In this document: piece after piece, positions 14,775 through 24,694 of the stretch | How the letters are laid out: the number at the start of each line of letters is the position of its first letter | Position numbering within the stretch: position 1 is the first letter of the stretch | NCBI GenBank assembly: GCA_965277695.1 | Contig: CBDIDQ010000071.1 | Span: 186,001 to 250,000 of the forward strand | Source: JABSOG01 sp965277695 | GTDB lineage: Bacteria > Pseudomonadota > Gammaproteobacteria > Enterobacterales > Alteromonadaceae | Direction: 5' to 3' | DNA: 64,000 bases | The notes under the pieces: model-generated | What the model saw: the letters and a program-made list of their open reading frames with translations, nothing else | What the model was told of the DNA's origin: nothing | Database searches by the model: none | Program-made: the position numbers and the translations under genes

Positions 14775-17492
14775 TTAACGAGGTATCCGACGTCTCGGTC
14801 GGCGACGTCTTTCATACTCGTCATCATCGTCGTCTTCGAGTTCTTCACCAAGCAAAACCGGTGGGATGCTGTTAAGGGCAAAATGTGGTGCGAATTGATT
14901 ATAGGCCCGCCCTAGTGATTGCATCTTTTCCTTGCCTCTGGCGACAAACATCAGAGCGCGGTTGAGCCTTGAGTCTTGATCGCAGAGGTTATCGACAAAC
15001 TCTGTTATTCGTCCTCTGGTGGCGGAGTCGAGTTCAGTTTGATCTGTTAATGTCGCTTGTTCCAGTGCATTGAAGGCGTTTTCTACTTTTTTCAGGTCAT
15101 TGTTAATGCGTTTGACTTCTTTGTCGTCATCAAGCTCAATTTCTATTTCATCAACAATATCTTCTTTGAGGTTTCTGAATAATCCTTGCAGGTTTTGAAT
15201 GTCCATCGAGGCCGTTTGACTCTGACTTTGATTCTGGCTTTGTTGCTGATTGGCCAGCAAAGTGGCTTGTTGTTGCACATTGACCTGAGGATTGAAATTA
15301 ATCTGGATATTTTTGTCGTCTGCCAAAGTTTGCGCTCGGGACTCTATTTCATCGGTATTGAAGACACTACCCACCAAGGTTAAAATCGGCACCGATTCTG
15401 TGCTTTTGCGACAGTCAATGCTGGCTTTGCCTTTTTGTTGGTAGTTGTCGATATCGTTGTGGTCAAAAAAGTAGGGATTAGGGTCATTGACACATTCACT
15501 ACAGCAACAGGGCACCATTTCGATATAAGGCAGGTTGGGGAACGAGCTGATTTGAATTTTTTTAATTTCTTCACGAATAAGAGTCAGTAAGTCTTTACGT
15601 TCGCCAGCTTGTCCGTTGAGTCGAATGGCGACGATTTTCAGTCCTTCTTTGATGGTTTTGCGTTCAATAACCTCTGCTTGAGCGCCGCTTTTGATAAATA
15701 CCGCGCCTTCTTTGTATAACATGTCTTGGCTGACATATTGATGCATTCTGACCACTAGGCGACTGACAATGCCTTTGGGCATAAACGGATACTGAAATCT
15801 GAAATGCAGGTTGTTCTCTTCATCCCATGGATAATCGGGTTTTTTCGGTGACAGTAACGAAGGCACTATATAACGATCAGCTGAGGTGGTTAATTTATAG
15901 CACAGCTCAAAATTGTCCTTTAACATCAACTGTAATAACTTGGCTCGCTCTTCAAAATCATAACCTTTGGCACTCCAGATGGCGTCAATGGAAGATTTAT
16001 CGATGATCCCGTTGCAGCGTTCAATGTCTTTGCTGGCGAGCACAGAATAAACCGCATCGACAGTCCAGTTTGGATCCAAAAATAAGGTATCGCAAAGGTT
16101 TTCATCGTCACTAAAGTGCAGCACAATGCCCAGCAGATGAAAGTAGCGCAAGATCAACATCTGATCGGCTTCTTTATTGACCTCAAATTGTTCACAAATA
16201 GCAAAGTATTCACCAATACGAATATGTTTTTGCTGTTCCTGTTGTTCTAGTGCTTGACGAATATCGAGCCATTTGGCTGGCACTTCTTTGCCCATATGGT
16301 CGAGTCGGCTGAGTTTGTTTTTGACAGTTTTTAGCAACATGTCAAAGCGGCCGTCTTCGGTATCGGCGAAGTTGACATCGAGCCTTTGCAGGTCTTGGTC
16401 GCTGAATAAATCCTTGTATTTCTTTTCGTCATAAATAAACGAAGTGTAAGCGTCAAAGTTGATTTCATTGAATAAAATCACTACTGGACTGTTTTTACCC
16501 AGCAGATTGATGATATTGAGCCAGTAATCAAAGTTAGTTAATTCACGACGTTTTTCGGCCATCAGCACATAGACGCAATCCGGCGTGAGAAAAAACTGGT
16601 GTAACATATGTTGAATTTGTTGACCGCCAAAATCCCAGATATGGGCTTTGAACTCGTTGTTTTTTTCGTCGTTGAACACCCAGTTTTGTCTGACTTCGAT
16701 ACCAAGGGTAGAGCGTTGAGTTTTGTTCGGTACCATAAAATCACGGTTAAACAGTTTGTTCATTAGGGTGGTTTTGCCAGCACCGGGTTCACCGACTAGC
16801 ATCAGCTTGGCTTCGTTAATAAAGGCAGTGCCCTGACTTTGCAGTTGGGCAAAGTAATTGCTGATAGCGGCATTGCCTTCTTCAACAATTTCAATTGGCG
16901 GTGTTCTTATCGGGTTTTGATACAGGCTAATATTGCCTTTTTCGGTGATGTGTTTACGCGAAATAGCGGTATTAAAGCGAGTGATCCAAGTGGGTAGGTG
17001 CTCAATTTTATTGTCGGTCAGGTTGGCCAATTTAATGCGGTTGAAATGCTGTAATGCAGTCAAATCGGAGATTTGATTATGGGCTAAATTGAGCGTTTGC
17101 AGTTGAATATGACCACTTAAAGACGAAATATCCTCGATTTGATTGGCTGCCAAATACAAGGTGTGCAACAAGGTCATGCCTTGTAGGCAGCTGATATCAC
17201 TGATTTGGTTATTACTTAAATAAAGGCTGTCTAGGCGGGTTAGACCTTCGAGGCTGGTGATGTCACTGATTTGGTTAGAGCTTAAGTCGAGTTCACGAAT
17301 ATGAGGGAGGGCGGTTAATAATGGCATTAGACTGTTGAGATCGCTGATGCCACATTTATATAAACCCAGCCCGTCGACTCTGCCTTGCTGGTTTTGGGTA
17401 TAGCTTTGTTCAAAACCGCTAATGCTATGTTGTCTTTTTAAACTAACACCTAGTTGTACCTCAATTTGTTCAATAATATCAAGATCTGTCAT
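14775..17492 (-). CDS. Roco-family (LRR-Roc-COR) GTPase
   Basis: About 905 residues. Order: N-terminal helix, five to six leucine-rich repeats of the internalin type (LDLSSNQISDITSLEGL and similar, residues 40-165), a Ras-like Roc domain with P-loop GEPGAGKTT (234-242) and G3 motif DFGGQ (287-291), a COR dimerisation domain (WLDIRQALE to about 640), a Cys-rich segment (CCCSEC), a Gln/Ser stretch, coiled coil and a tail of five Asp then many Arg. The G4 position reads NEIN, not the usual NKxD, so nucleotide specificity may differ. The human relative is LRRK2. ATG 17492 was chosen since a TATAAT box sits just before the earlier ATG at 17579; either is possible. Stands alone. Confidence 0.88.
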   Translation of the reverse strand: MTDLDIIEQIEVQLGVSLKRQHSISGFEQSYTQNQQGRVDGLGLYKCGISDLNSLMPLLTALPHIRELDLSSNQISDITSLEGLTRLDSLYLSNNQISDISCLQGMTLLHTLYLAANQIEDISSLSGHIQLQTLNLAHNQISDLTALQHFNRIKLANLTDNKIEHLPTWITRFNTAISRKHITEKGNISLYQNPIRTPPIEIVEEGNAAISNYFAQLQSQGTAFINEAKLMLVGEPGAGKTTLMNKLFNRDFMVPNKTQRSTLGIEVRQNWVFNDEKNNEFKAHIWDFGGQQIQHMLHQFFLTPDCVYVLMAEKRRELTNFDYWLNIINLLGKNSPVVILFNEINFDAYTSFIYDEKKYKDLFSDQDLQRLDVNFADTEDGRFDMLLKTVKNKLSRLDHMGKEVPAKWLDIRQALEQQEQQKHIRIGEYFAICEQFEVNKEADQMLILRYFHLLGIVLHFSDDENLCDTLFLDPNWTVDAVYSVLASKDIERCNGIIDKSSIDAIWSAKGYDFEERAKLLQLMLKDNFELCYKLTTSADRYIVPSLLSPKKPDYPWDEENNLHFRFQYPFMPKGIVSRLVVRMHQYVSQDMLYKEGAVFIKSGAQAEVIERKTIKEGLKIVAIRLNGQAGERKDLLTLIREEIKKIQISSFPNLPYIEMVPCCCSECVNDPNPYFFDHNDIDNYQQKGKASIDCRKSTESVPILTLVGSVFNTDEIESRAQTLADDKNIQINFNPQVNVQQQATLLANQQQSQNQSQSQTASMDIQNLQGLFRNLKEDIVDEIEIELDDDKEVKRINNDLKKVENAFNALEQATLTDQTELDSATRGRITEFVDNLCDQDSRLNRALMFVARGKEKMQSLGRAYNQFAPHFALNSIPPVLLGEELEDDDDDEYERRRRPRRRIPR

Positions 17493-17789
17493 AACGCTAT
17501 GGCCCGGCCTCGTTGAATTGTCCAGAAAGTCTGTTGTGAGTATAACCTTGTTTGTGACGAAATCAGCGGTTTTTTTCATGGATATTATACAAGGACATAT
17601 TGCCAGCAGATGATGTTAGTCAAGGTAAAGCGATTAAAATCTGCGCAACTGTCATGGCTTGTTACTTTTTATTGCGTTTAGCTATAGACCTTTTTTTTCC
17701 TACTGCGTAGATTAGGCTGCGTTAACACCGGAAGCACATCGAAAATCCAACATAAAATGTGTTCAAAATATTAAAGATAGGGGATGATA

Positions 17790-19418
17790 ATGGATCGGCG
17801 TAATTTTATTAAATTGACCGGGGCTGGCATGGGGACCTTAATGGTGCCTTTGTCTGGCAACATGGTCTCGGCAGCCGAGCTGCTGGATCAGCCCATGGAT
17901 GTGGCTTATAAAAAGAAATTGGCTAATATTGCGTTAAATGCCGCACAGGCTGCGGGAGCCAGTTATGCCGATGCCCGAATTGGCCGCTATTTAAATCAAT
18001 ATGTGATCACCCGAGAAAAACGAGTCGATAATCTGGTGAATACCGAGTCGGCTGGGATCGGCATCCGGGTTATTGCTAATGGCACCTGGGGTTTTGCGTC
18101 TACTTCTGACATGTCACCAGACAGTGTGGCTAAAGCCGCTGTGCAGGCAGTCGCCGTTGCTAAAGCCAATTCTAAATTTCAAACCGAGCCAGTACGCTTA
18201 GCACCTGTCAAAGGCGTTGGCGATGTCAGTTGGGCTACGCCTATCAAGAAAAACGCCATGACCATCCCTATCAAAGAAAAAGTGGATTTGTTAATGGACG
18301 TTAACGCCGCCGCCATGGCTAATGGTGCGACCTATATTCGCTCAATGTTGTTTTTAGTTAATGAACAAAAATACTTTGCTTCAACTGATGGTTCTTACAT
18401 CGATCAGGACGTGCATCGTCTGTGGGCACCATTTACGGCGACTAGTGTTGGCCCAGACGGCTTTAAACAGCGTACCGGTTTGGGTAATCCAGTGGGTATG
18501 GGCTTCGAATATCTCGATGGTTTAGAAAAAGATAAAATTCGTGTTCAAGGTGCCAACATCGGCTATAAAAATTCTTACGATATCGTTGAAGATGCCGTAG
18601 AAGCCGGTAAGCAATTGAAGAAAAAACTCAAAGCCAAATCAGTAAAACCAGGCAAATATGACTTGGTATTAGATCCGGCGCATTTGATGCTCACCATTCA
18701 TGAATCCGTCGGCCATCCGCTGGAGTTGGATCGAGTGTTGGGTTATGAAGCCAATTTGGCCGGTACCAGCTTTGCCACACTGGATAAGTGGCGCACCAAA
18801 AAATTCAATTACGGCTCTAAAATGGTTAATCTGTTTGCGGATAAAACCCAAGAAGGTTCGCTAGGTAACGTCGGTTATGACGATGAAGGGGTTAAAACCA
18901 AAGAATGGGATTTGATTAAAGACGGTATTTTGGTTAACTATCAGGCCATTCGTGATCAGGTGCACATGATTGATCAAACCGAATCTCATGGTTGTTGTTA
19001 TTCGCAAAGCTGGCGTGATGTGCAGTTCCAACGTATGTCTAATGTGTCTCTGCGACCTAATGAAAAAGATATCAGTGCTGATGATGTGATTAAAGATGTA
19101 GAAAAAGGCATTTATATTGTCGGCCGAGGCTCTTATTCGATTGACCAACAACGTTATAACTTTCAGTTTGGCGGCCAGCTGTTTTATGAGATTAAAGATG
19201 GCAAAATCGTTGATCAAATCGAAGATGTGGCTTATCAGTCCAATACTCAAGAGTTTTGGAATCAGTGTACGGCATTAGCGGGTAATTCAGATTATCGCAT
19301 CGGCGGATCATTCTTTGACGGCAAAGGCCAGCCAATGCAAGTCAGTGCTGTGTCTCACGGCTGTCCAACGACTCGCTTTGATAACATCAGTGTGATCAAC
19401 ACCAAGCGTAAAGTGTGA
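17790..19418 (+). CDS. TldD-like metalloprotease with Tat signal
   Basis: A 542-residue TldD/PmbA-family protein. Twin-arginine signal at the N-terminus: DRRNFIKLTGAGMG followed by a hydrophobic stretch and SAAELL. The zinc motif HESVGH (residues 304-309) is the HExxxH of catalytic TldD subunits, with a second acidic region LELDRVLGYE. TldD works with TldE as a tunnel-shaped protease cutting unfolded peptides; in E. coli it matures microcin B17 and degrades CcdA. ATG 17790 lies 6 bases after AGGGG, while the ATG at 17784 directly touches it. First gene of a long rightward cluster with tldE-, DUF4159- and moxR-like genes. Confidence 0.9.
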   Translation: MDRRNFIKLTGAGMGTLMVPLSGNMVSAAELLDQPMDVAYKKKLANIALNAAQAAGASYADARIGRYLNQYVITREKRVDNLVNTESAGIGIRVIANGTWGFASTSDMSPDSVAKAAVQAVAVAKANSKFQTEPVRLAPVKGVGDVSWATPIKKNAMTIPIKEKVDLLMDVNAAAMANGATYIRSMLFLVNEQKYFASTDGSYIDQDVHRLWAPFTATSVGPDGFKQRTGLGNPVGMGFEYLDGLEKDKIRVQGANIGYKNSYDIVEDAVEAGKQLKKKLKAKSVKPGKYDLVLDPAHLMLTIHESVGHPLELDRVLGYEANLAGTSFATLDKWRTKKFNYGSKMVNLFADKTQEGSLGNVGYDDEGVKTKEWDLIKDGILVNYQAIRDQVHMIDQTESHGCCYSQSWRDVQFQRMSNVSLRPNEKDISADDVIKDVEKGIYIVGRGSYSIDQQRYNFQFGGQLFYEIKDGKIVDQIEDVAYQSNTQEFWNQCTALAGNSDYRIGGSFFDGKGQPMQVSAVSHGCPTTRFDNISVINTKRKV

Positions 19419-19465
19419 TCTGGTACTGTTTCTGAACAGACTCGAATAAATTATTGAGGTAAAGC

Positions 19466-20836
19466 ATGGCAATTTTAACAGAACAACATGCCAAAGAATT
19501 ATTAACCAAAGTGTTGTCTTATTCCAAAGCCGACGAGTGCGAATGTAATTTGGACGGCAGCTTAAGCGGTAATATCCGCTACGCCCGAAATACTGTGACC
19601 ACAGCGGGTGAATCGGCAGACGTGGTGCTGTCGGTGCAATCCACTTTTGGTAAAAGAACTGGCACAGCGACGATCAACGAGTTTGATAATGCGTCGCTGA
19701 AAAAAGTGGTGCGTCGAGCAGAAGAGCTGGCACGATTGGTACCAGAAAACCCAGAGCATATGCCTGTTTGGGGACCGCAAAAATATCTTAAAGCGGGTAA
19801 TTACGCTAAATCAACCGCCGATGTTGCCCCAGTGGATCGGGCAAAAGCGGCAGATGCCAGTATTACCCCGTCAAAGAAAAACAAGCTGATTGCATCGGGC
19901 TTTTTGGCAGACGAAGTATCATTTACAGCAATCATGAACAGCAAAGGTTTGTTTGCTTATAACGTTTCGACCTCAGTGGACTTTTCTGTGACTATTCGCA
20001 CCGAGGATGGCAAAGGCTCTGGTTGGGCATCGAGCGATTATACTGATGCGGCCAAAATGGACACCGAAAAAGTGTCAAACGTTGCGATTGATAAGTCGAT
20101 TCGTTCGGCTACTGCTAAGGCGATGGAGCCGGGCAAATATACGGTGATCTTGGAGCCTGCGGCAAGTGTTCAGCTGTTGACCAATATGACCGGTAACATG
20201 AGTCAGCGCAGTGCTGATGAAGGGCGTAGCTTTTTAAGCATTCCCGTAAAAGACAGTGCTAAAGAAGACGCAAAAGAAGGTGAAAAAGCCGGACCGACCA
20301 ATAAACTTGGTGAAAAGATGTTTGACGAGCGGGTAAATATTTACTCCGACCCGCAACATTCAGAAGTGCCAACAGCGCCTTTTGCCAGTGACGGTCATGC
20401 TGTCGAAAAAATGTATTGGGTGAAAAACGGCGCAATTGCCAACTTGCCAAACTCGGCTTATTGGGCGAAGAAAACCAAGTCTGCTTATAATCCGACAGCA
20501 CAAGGTAATGAGCAGATCATCATGGCTGGTGGTACTGAGAGCCTTGAAGAGATGATCAAGAATACCCGTCGTGGCATTCTGATCACCCGGTTGTGGTATA
20601 TCCGTCAGTTGGATCCACAATCCTTGCTGTATACCGGTTTGACTCGCGATGGCACTTTTTATATTGAAAACGGCAAAATCAAACATCCGGTGAAGAACTT
20701 CCGTTTTAACGAAAGTCCAATTGTGATGCTCAACAATATTGAAGCGCTCGGTATTCCTGAGCGTACCAATGGTTGTATGATCCCACCGATGAAAATCCGT
20801 GATTTCACCTTTAGCAGCTTGTCTGACGCGGTGTAA
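19466..20836 (+). CDS. TldE/PmbA-like partner subunit
   Basis: A 456-residue TldE/PmbA-family protein without the HExxxH motif, as expected for the noncatalytic partner. Family features: SLSGNIRYARNTVTTAGE, VSFTAIMNSKGLFAYN, and the C-terminal beta-rich half with LLYTGLTRDGTFYIENG and PPMKIRDFTF. It begins 47 bases after the tldD-like stop and very likely forms the heterodimer with it. It has no signal sequence of its own. Since the partner carries a Tat signal, it may reach the periplasm by riding along in the folded complex, or the complex may stay membrane-attached; this is inference. Confidence 0.88.
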   Translation: MAILTEQHAKELLTKVLSYSKADECECNLDGSLSGNIRYARNTVTTAGESADVVLSVQSTFGKRTGTATINEFDNASLKKVVRRAEELARLVPENPEHMPVWGPQKYLKAGNYAKSTADVAPVDRAKAADASITPSKKNKLIASGFLADEVSFTAIMNSKGLFAYNVSTSVDFSVTIRTEDGKGSGWASSDYTDAAKMDTEKVSNVAIDKSIRSATAKAMEPGKYTVILEPAASVQLLTNMTGNMSQRSADEGRSFLSIPVKDSAKEDAKEGEKAGPTNKLGEKMFDERVNIYSDPQHSEVPTAPFASDGHAVEKMYWVKNGAIANLPNSAYWAKKTKSAYNPTAQGNEQIIMAGGTESLEEMIKNTRRGILITRLWYIRQLDPQSLLYTGLTRDGTFYIENGKIKHPVKNFRFNESPIVMLNNIEALGIPERTNGCMIPPMKIRDFTFSSLSDAV

Positions 20837-20840
20837 TGTG

Positions 20841-21557
20841 ATGAACCGGAGGCAATTTATTCAACGGTTAATCGCCTCAGGCATGGTGGCTGGGCTGCCG
20901 GGTCTGGGGTTTGCGGCGCAGGATGTTGACTTCTATTTTACCCGTTTAAGCTATGAATCCGGCGATTGGGATGTTGATGAACGGATGCCAGCCAATGTGC
21001 TCAATTCGTTGATTGAATACACCAGTATCCGAGTTGATTTGACGGAGCGAATTGTGCCGCTGGCTGATCCTGCGATGTTGTCAGCGCCATTTTGTTATTT
21101 GGCAGGTCACCGCTTAGTGCAGTTTAATCAAGAAGAGCGTGACAATTTTGAAGCTTATGTGCGCAACGGCGGTTTCGTTTTTGTTGATGACTGTAATCAT
21201 GATATCGACGGTTTGTTTGCCCGCAGTTTTGAACGTCAAATGGACGAGATTTTTGGTGCTGATGGCACGGCTGGCAATAAGAGCGCACTGAAAAAAATCC
21301 CTAATGATCATGCGCTTTATTCCTCATTTTTTCAGTTTGATGGCCCACCAGATACCGGATTGGAACTCAATGGCTGGGGCGATGATTTAGTGCATGATTA
21401 TCTCAAAGCGATTGAAATCAACGGCCGAATTGGGGTGTTGTACAGCAATAAAGATTTAGGCTGCGAGTGGGATTATGATTTTCGCAATAAACGCTGGCTG
21501 GTTGAAGATAATACCCGTTTTGCCGTCAATATCGTGGTTTATGCGATGATGTCCTGA
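20841..21557 (+). CDS. DUF4159 protein with Tat signal
   Basis: A 238-residue protein starting NRRQFIQRLIASGMVAG, a twin-arginine signal with hydrophobic core. The mature part matches the DUF4159 pattern: FYFTRLSYESGDWDVD, a flavodoxin/amidotransferase-like stretch AYVRNGGFVFVDDCNHDIDG with FARSFERQM, and LGVLYSNKD-like region ending in a final helix. DUF4159 domains often lie beside MoxR, DUF58 and BatA-like genes, as here. ATG 20841 is 4 bases after the tldE-like stop, so translation is probably coupled; an upstream in-frame extension lies inside the previous gene. Function unknown. Confidence 0.82.
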   Translation: MNRRQFIQRLIASGMVAGLPGLGFAAQDVDFYFTRLSYESGDWDVDERMPANVLNSLIEYTSIRVDLTERIVPLADPAMLSAPFCYLAGHRLVQFNQEERDNFEAYVRNGGFVFVDDCNHDIDGLFARSFERQMDEIFGADGTAGNKSALKKIPNDHALYSSFFQFDGPPDTGLELNGWGDDLVHDYLKAIEINGRIGVLYSNKDLGCEWDYDFRNKRWLVEDNTRFAVNIVVYAMMS

Positions 21558-21604
21558 ATTCAATTAATAATGTAACTATTTTGTGGATGTCTTAAGGGTT
21601 TAAT

Positions 21605-21694
21605 GGACTTTTCAAGTCACTGGAGCGCTCCGTGCTTCCGTGGTGAGTGCTTTTGCTTGTAAAGAACAAAGCGCTCCAAATACCTGAACAGCCC
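21605..21694. repeat. Dispersed CACGGAG palindrome, copy 3 (internally deleted)
   Basis: Left outer arm ACTTTTCAAGTCACTGGAGC jumps straight into the right inner arm CGTGCTTCCGTGGTGAGTG and the right outer arm AAAGAACAAAGCGCTCCA. About 110 bases of the full copy are missing. It separates the DUF4159 and moxR-like genes; a short AACAATTAAGAGCA stretch (about 21746) after it matches the end of the heptamer array at 3147. Confidence 0.8.
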
Positions 21695-21772
21695 AGCTGC
21701 CCACATGACGGTAGTGGTAAAAGAAAAAGACTTTAAATCAATAATTAACAATTAAGAGCAAAATCAAAAGCA

Positions 21773-22792
21773 ATGCAACCTTTGACCGAACGATTGACCG
21801 AACAACAACTGCAACAAAAATTGGCGAAACTGGCGTTGGTGGCTGACGAAATTGGCAAGGTGATTGTCGGTCAGCGGCAGGTGATTGAAGAATTGCTCAT
21901 TAGCTTACTGGCAGGTGGTCATTGTTTGCTTGAAGGTGTGCCCGGGCTGGCAAAAACCCTGATGGTCAGTACTTTGGCTAAAACCCTTGAATTGGACTTT
22001 CGCCGGGTGCAATTTACCCCGGATTTGATGCCTAGTGATATTATCGGCACCGAAATTCTTGAAGAAGATCATGCCAGTGGCAAACGCTTTTTTAAATTCC
22101 AACAAGGGCCGGTGTTTTCTAATATTTTACTGGCTGATGAAATCAACCGTACCCCACCGAAAACCCAAGCCGCATTACTCGAAGCGATGCAAGAAAAGCG
22201 CGTCAGTTATGGCGGCACTACCTATGATTTACCACAACCTTTTTTCGTCTTAGCAACACAAAACCCGGTAGAGCAGGCGGGCACTTATAGTTTGCCCGAA
22301 GCCCAGCTCGACCGTTTTTTGATGTTTATCCGGGTGGGTTATCCGAGCCGCGAAGAAGAAATGGCAATACTGCTGCGCACCACGGGCAGTGAACCGGCTG
22401 AATTAGACACTATTCTCAAAGCCGAAGATATTATCCAGCTGCAACAGTTAGTGCGCACAGTGGCAGTATCCGCTGAATTACTCAGTTATATCACTGATTT
22501 AGTGCGAGCCACCCGACCTGATCAAAACCGCGACGACCACAAGGTTAAAACCTATGTACGCTGGGGAGCTGGACCACGAGCCGGACAAGCACTGGTATTG
22601 TGTGCTAAAGTCAAAGCCTTGCTCGACGGTCGTTATGCCATGACATTAGGTGATATTAAAGCGGTAACCGCTGCGGTATTGCGTCATCGTATTTTGCTCA
22701 ACTTTCAGGCCGAAGCCGATAATGTTAGTACTGATGATGTGGTGGCGAGTTTACTTGATAGCGTTGCTTTGCCAAAAAGCCCTATTGCATAG
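21773..22792 (+). CDS. MoxR-family AAA+ ATPase
   Basis: A 339-residue MoxR ATPase. Walker A is GVPGLAKT (about residue 55), Walker B LLADEINRTPPKTQAALLEAM, sensor 1 ATQNPVEQAGTYSLPEAQLDRF, followed by the C-terminal lid. MoxR proteins act as chaperones that assemble or activate enzyme complexes, generally together with a VWA or DUF58 partner. The DUF58 gene follows 8 bases later, then three membrane proteins; the tldD-like, tldE-like and DUF4159 genes precede. The likely client is in the same cluster, either the Tat-exported proteins or an envelope substrate. Confidence 0.92.
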   Translation: MQPLTERLTEQQLQQKLAKLALVADEIGKVIVGQRQVIEELLISLLAGGHCLLEGVPGLAKTLMVSTLAKTLELDFRRVQFTPDLMPSDIIGTEILEEDHASGKRFFKFQQGPVFSNILLADEINRTPPKTQAALLEAMQEKRVSYGGTTYDLPQPFFVLATQNPVEQAGTYSLPEAQLDRFLMFIRVGYPSREEEMAILLRTTGSEPAELDTILKAEDIIQLQQLVRTVAVSAELLSYITDLVRATRPDQNRDDHKVKTYVRWGAGPRAGQALVLCAKVKALLDGRYAMTLGDIKAVTAAVLRHRILLNFQAEADNVSTDDVVASLLDSVALPKSPIA

Positions 22793-22800
22793 GGGTTATA

Positions 22801-23700
22801 ATGGAACGTTTAATAGACCCCAAAACCCTAGCTAGAGTCAAAGATATGCCGTTGATAGCCAAAACCGTGGCTGACGGTTTTTTGCATGGCTTGCAAGCGA
22901 GTCGGCAAAAAGGCGTGGGGATTGAATTCAGCCAATACCGCAGTTATGAACCCGGTGATGAGTTGAGTCATATCGACTGGAAATTGTTTGCCCGCTCTGA
23001 CCGTTATTTTGTCCGTGAAGCCGAAAAAGAAAGCGAGATCACCTTGTGGTTGCTGGTGGATGCCAGTGCATCGATGACGCAAAGTTCGGAGTCTGATGGT
23101 GCTTGGGATAAACTCAATTATGCTCGTCATCTGGCGGCAACACTGGCTTATATCGGTCAAAAACAGGGGGATAGTGTCGGCTTGCTGGGATTATCTACTG
23201 ACGAGTTGCGTTTTTTACCACCTGTGGGTGGTGAGCGACATTGGCAACGGGTTATGGCGCAATTGTCACCGCTCAAAGCGGGCAAACGATTCCCGGATGT
23301 GGCGCTGATAAAACAACAGCTAGCCCGGCTGCAACAACCAGCATTGGTGGTGTTGATCAGCGATTTTTATCAACAAAACAATGAGATCAGTGATTTTCTC
23401 CGCCAGTTAAGTCATAGCCGCAACGAAGTGGTGGCGATGCAATTACAAAGCGCTGATGAATTGAGTTTTCCTTATCGTGGGGCTATTCGCTTTAAAGATC
23501 TTGAGACTGATGAAGAAGTGCTAGTGTCTGCCGATAGTGCGACTAAAGGTAGTTATTTCAATGCCTTATATCAACATCAACAAAACCTCAAAGCTCAACT
23601 GGCAGCCTTAGATATTAGTTTGTGCAGCTTGTCGATTGACCAGCCGATGGATGCAGCCTTGTTCAATTTTCTCCAGCAACGGCAAAAGGTGTCTCGCTAA
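22801..23700 (+). CDS. DUF58 protein (VWA-like)
   Basis: A 299-residue protein. The DUF58 signature is clear: GIEFSQYRSYEPGDELSHID followed by WKLFARSDRYFVREAE. The VWA-like part has a MIDAS-type start LLVDASASM, in keeping with DxSxS metal binding, and ALVVLISDFY further on. DUF58 proteins are the usual partner of MoxR ATPases and may be the adaptor that binds the client. The gene starts 8 bases after moxR and ends one base before the next start, typical of a tight operon. Confidence 0.9.
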   Translation: MERLIDPKTLARVKDMPLIAKTVADGFLHGLQASRQKGVGIEFSQYRSYEPGDELSHIDWKLFARSDRYFVREAEKESEITLWLLVDASASMTQSSESDGAWDKLNYARHLAATLAYIGQKQGDSVGLLGLSTDELRFLPPVGGERHWQRVMAQLSPLKAGKRFPDVALIKQQLARLQQPALVVLISDFYQQNNEISDFLRQLSHSRNEVVAMQLQSADELSFPYRGAIRFKDLETDEEVLVSADSATKGSYFNALYQHQQNLKAQLAALDISLCSLSIDQPMDAALFNFLQQRQKVSR

Positions 23701-23701
23701 G

Positions 23702-24694
23702 ATGTTTTCGCTGGCTGCTACTTTGGCGTTGCTTGGCTTGGTTGCATTGGCTATTCCTGTGCTGATTCACCTGTTTAATCCGGGCAAAGGACGACTGGTG
23801 TGGGTCGGCAATATTGAATTGGTACGGTTGGCAAAGAAAAAAGCGGTGACCGAATACCGGCTGACGCAATGGCTATTGCTGTTACTACGCTTGCTTATTC
23901 TTGTGCTTATGACCTTGTTGCTGGCTGAAACCTTCTTTCATGGCAGTATCGGCGAGGGTAAAACCGTGAACCTGTTAACCCCTCAGTGGGTTGAACAAGC
24001 CACTGATGACCAGTTACAAGCAGTGCAGCCGAGTGAAGTGTTACAGGCTGACTCTCTTAACAATCAAAGCTATTGGCGTTTATTGAGCTTTTTGGATAAA
24101 ACCCGCAGCAGCAACGAGACGTTTGCAGTGTATAGCACTGATGGGTTGGAGCACTTTGATCAATTGTTAAAACCGACGTTTAGCCGGGATATACAATGGC
24201 ATCTGCTTAAACAAGCTGATAAACCGTTTGCTGATTATCGTCCGGTGGTGGCGATATATACTGACGCAGCACAAGAGCACCATTTGAAAGCGGCTCTGGA
24301 GAGCATTAAAACCCATCGCATTCCCGGGTTAACTGTGCAGTGGTTGAGCAATCAATCAGTGAATTATCCAGCGGCTGATTGGGTTTTTTGGTTATCAAAG
24401 CAACCGGTGCCTGATGAACTTGCTGAACAAGTGGTAGCAGATGGTTGGCGTCAGCAGGTTAAGCAAGCGGACTTTCCCAATCAATTGTTGGTGTTGATGA
24501 TGGAAAAAGAGCCCGTCACAACTCGCTTTGTGCAGCCGAGCTTATCCGAGGCGCAAACCCAAACCCAAACCCAAACCCAAGTAAGGACATCGACAGAGCA
24601 AAAAAAACCATTGCAACCCTTGTTATTAATGCTATTAGTGTTGTGCTGGATGGCTGAACGGTTGCTGGCAGAAAAGCCGGGCAGGGTGGATTGA
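23702..24694 (+). CDS. BatA-like membrane protein (aerotolerance N-terminal domain)
   Basis: A 330-residue protein with the N-terminal BatA-type two-helix membrane module (LAIPVLIHLFNPGKGRLVWVG, then TEYRLTQWLLLLLRLLILV). The middle is a soluble, probably periplasmic, domain; a short (QT)n stretch (QTQTQTQTQ, encoded by a CCAAAC-type hexamer repeat near 24556) precedes a final membrane helix. ATG 23702 has AAGGTG 9 bases upstream; the longer frame from 23636 overlaps the DUF58 gene. Its stop overlaps the next ATG. Family members sit with MoxR/DUF58 and are thought to anchor the complex in the membrane. Confidence 0.82.
   Translation: MFSLAATLALLGLVALAIPVLIHLFNPGKGRLVWVGNIELVRLAKKKAVTEYRLTQWLLLLLRLLILVLMTLLLAETFFHGSIGEGKTVNLLTPQWVEQATDDQLQAVQPSEVLQADSLNNQSYWRLLSFLDKTRSSNETFAVYSTDGLEHFDQLLKPTFSRDIQWHLLKQADKPFADYRPVVAIYTDAAQEHHLKAALESIKTHRIPGLTVQWLSNQSVNYPAADWVFWLSKQPVPDELAEQVVADGWRQQVKQADFPNQLLVLMMEKEPVTTRFVQPSLSEAQTQTQTQTQVRTSTEQKKPLQPLLLMLLVLCWMAERLLAEKPGRVD

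Noticed and set aside
24553..24582. CCCAAA hexamer run inside the BatA-like gene
   Set aside because: In-frame multiple of three encoding a QT stretch; ordinary low-complexity linker, though copy number may vary.
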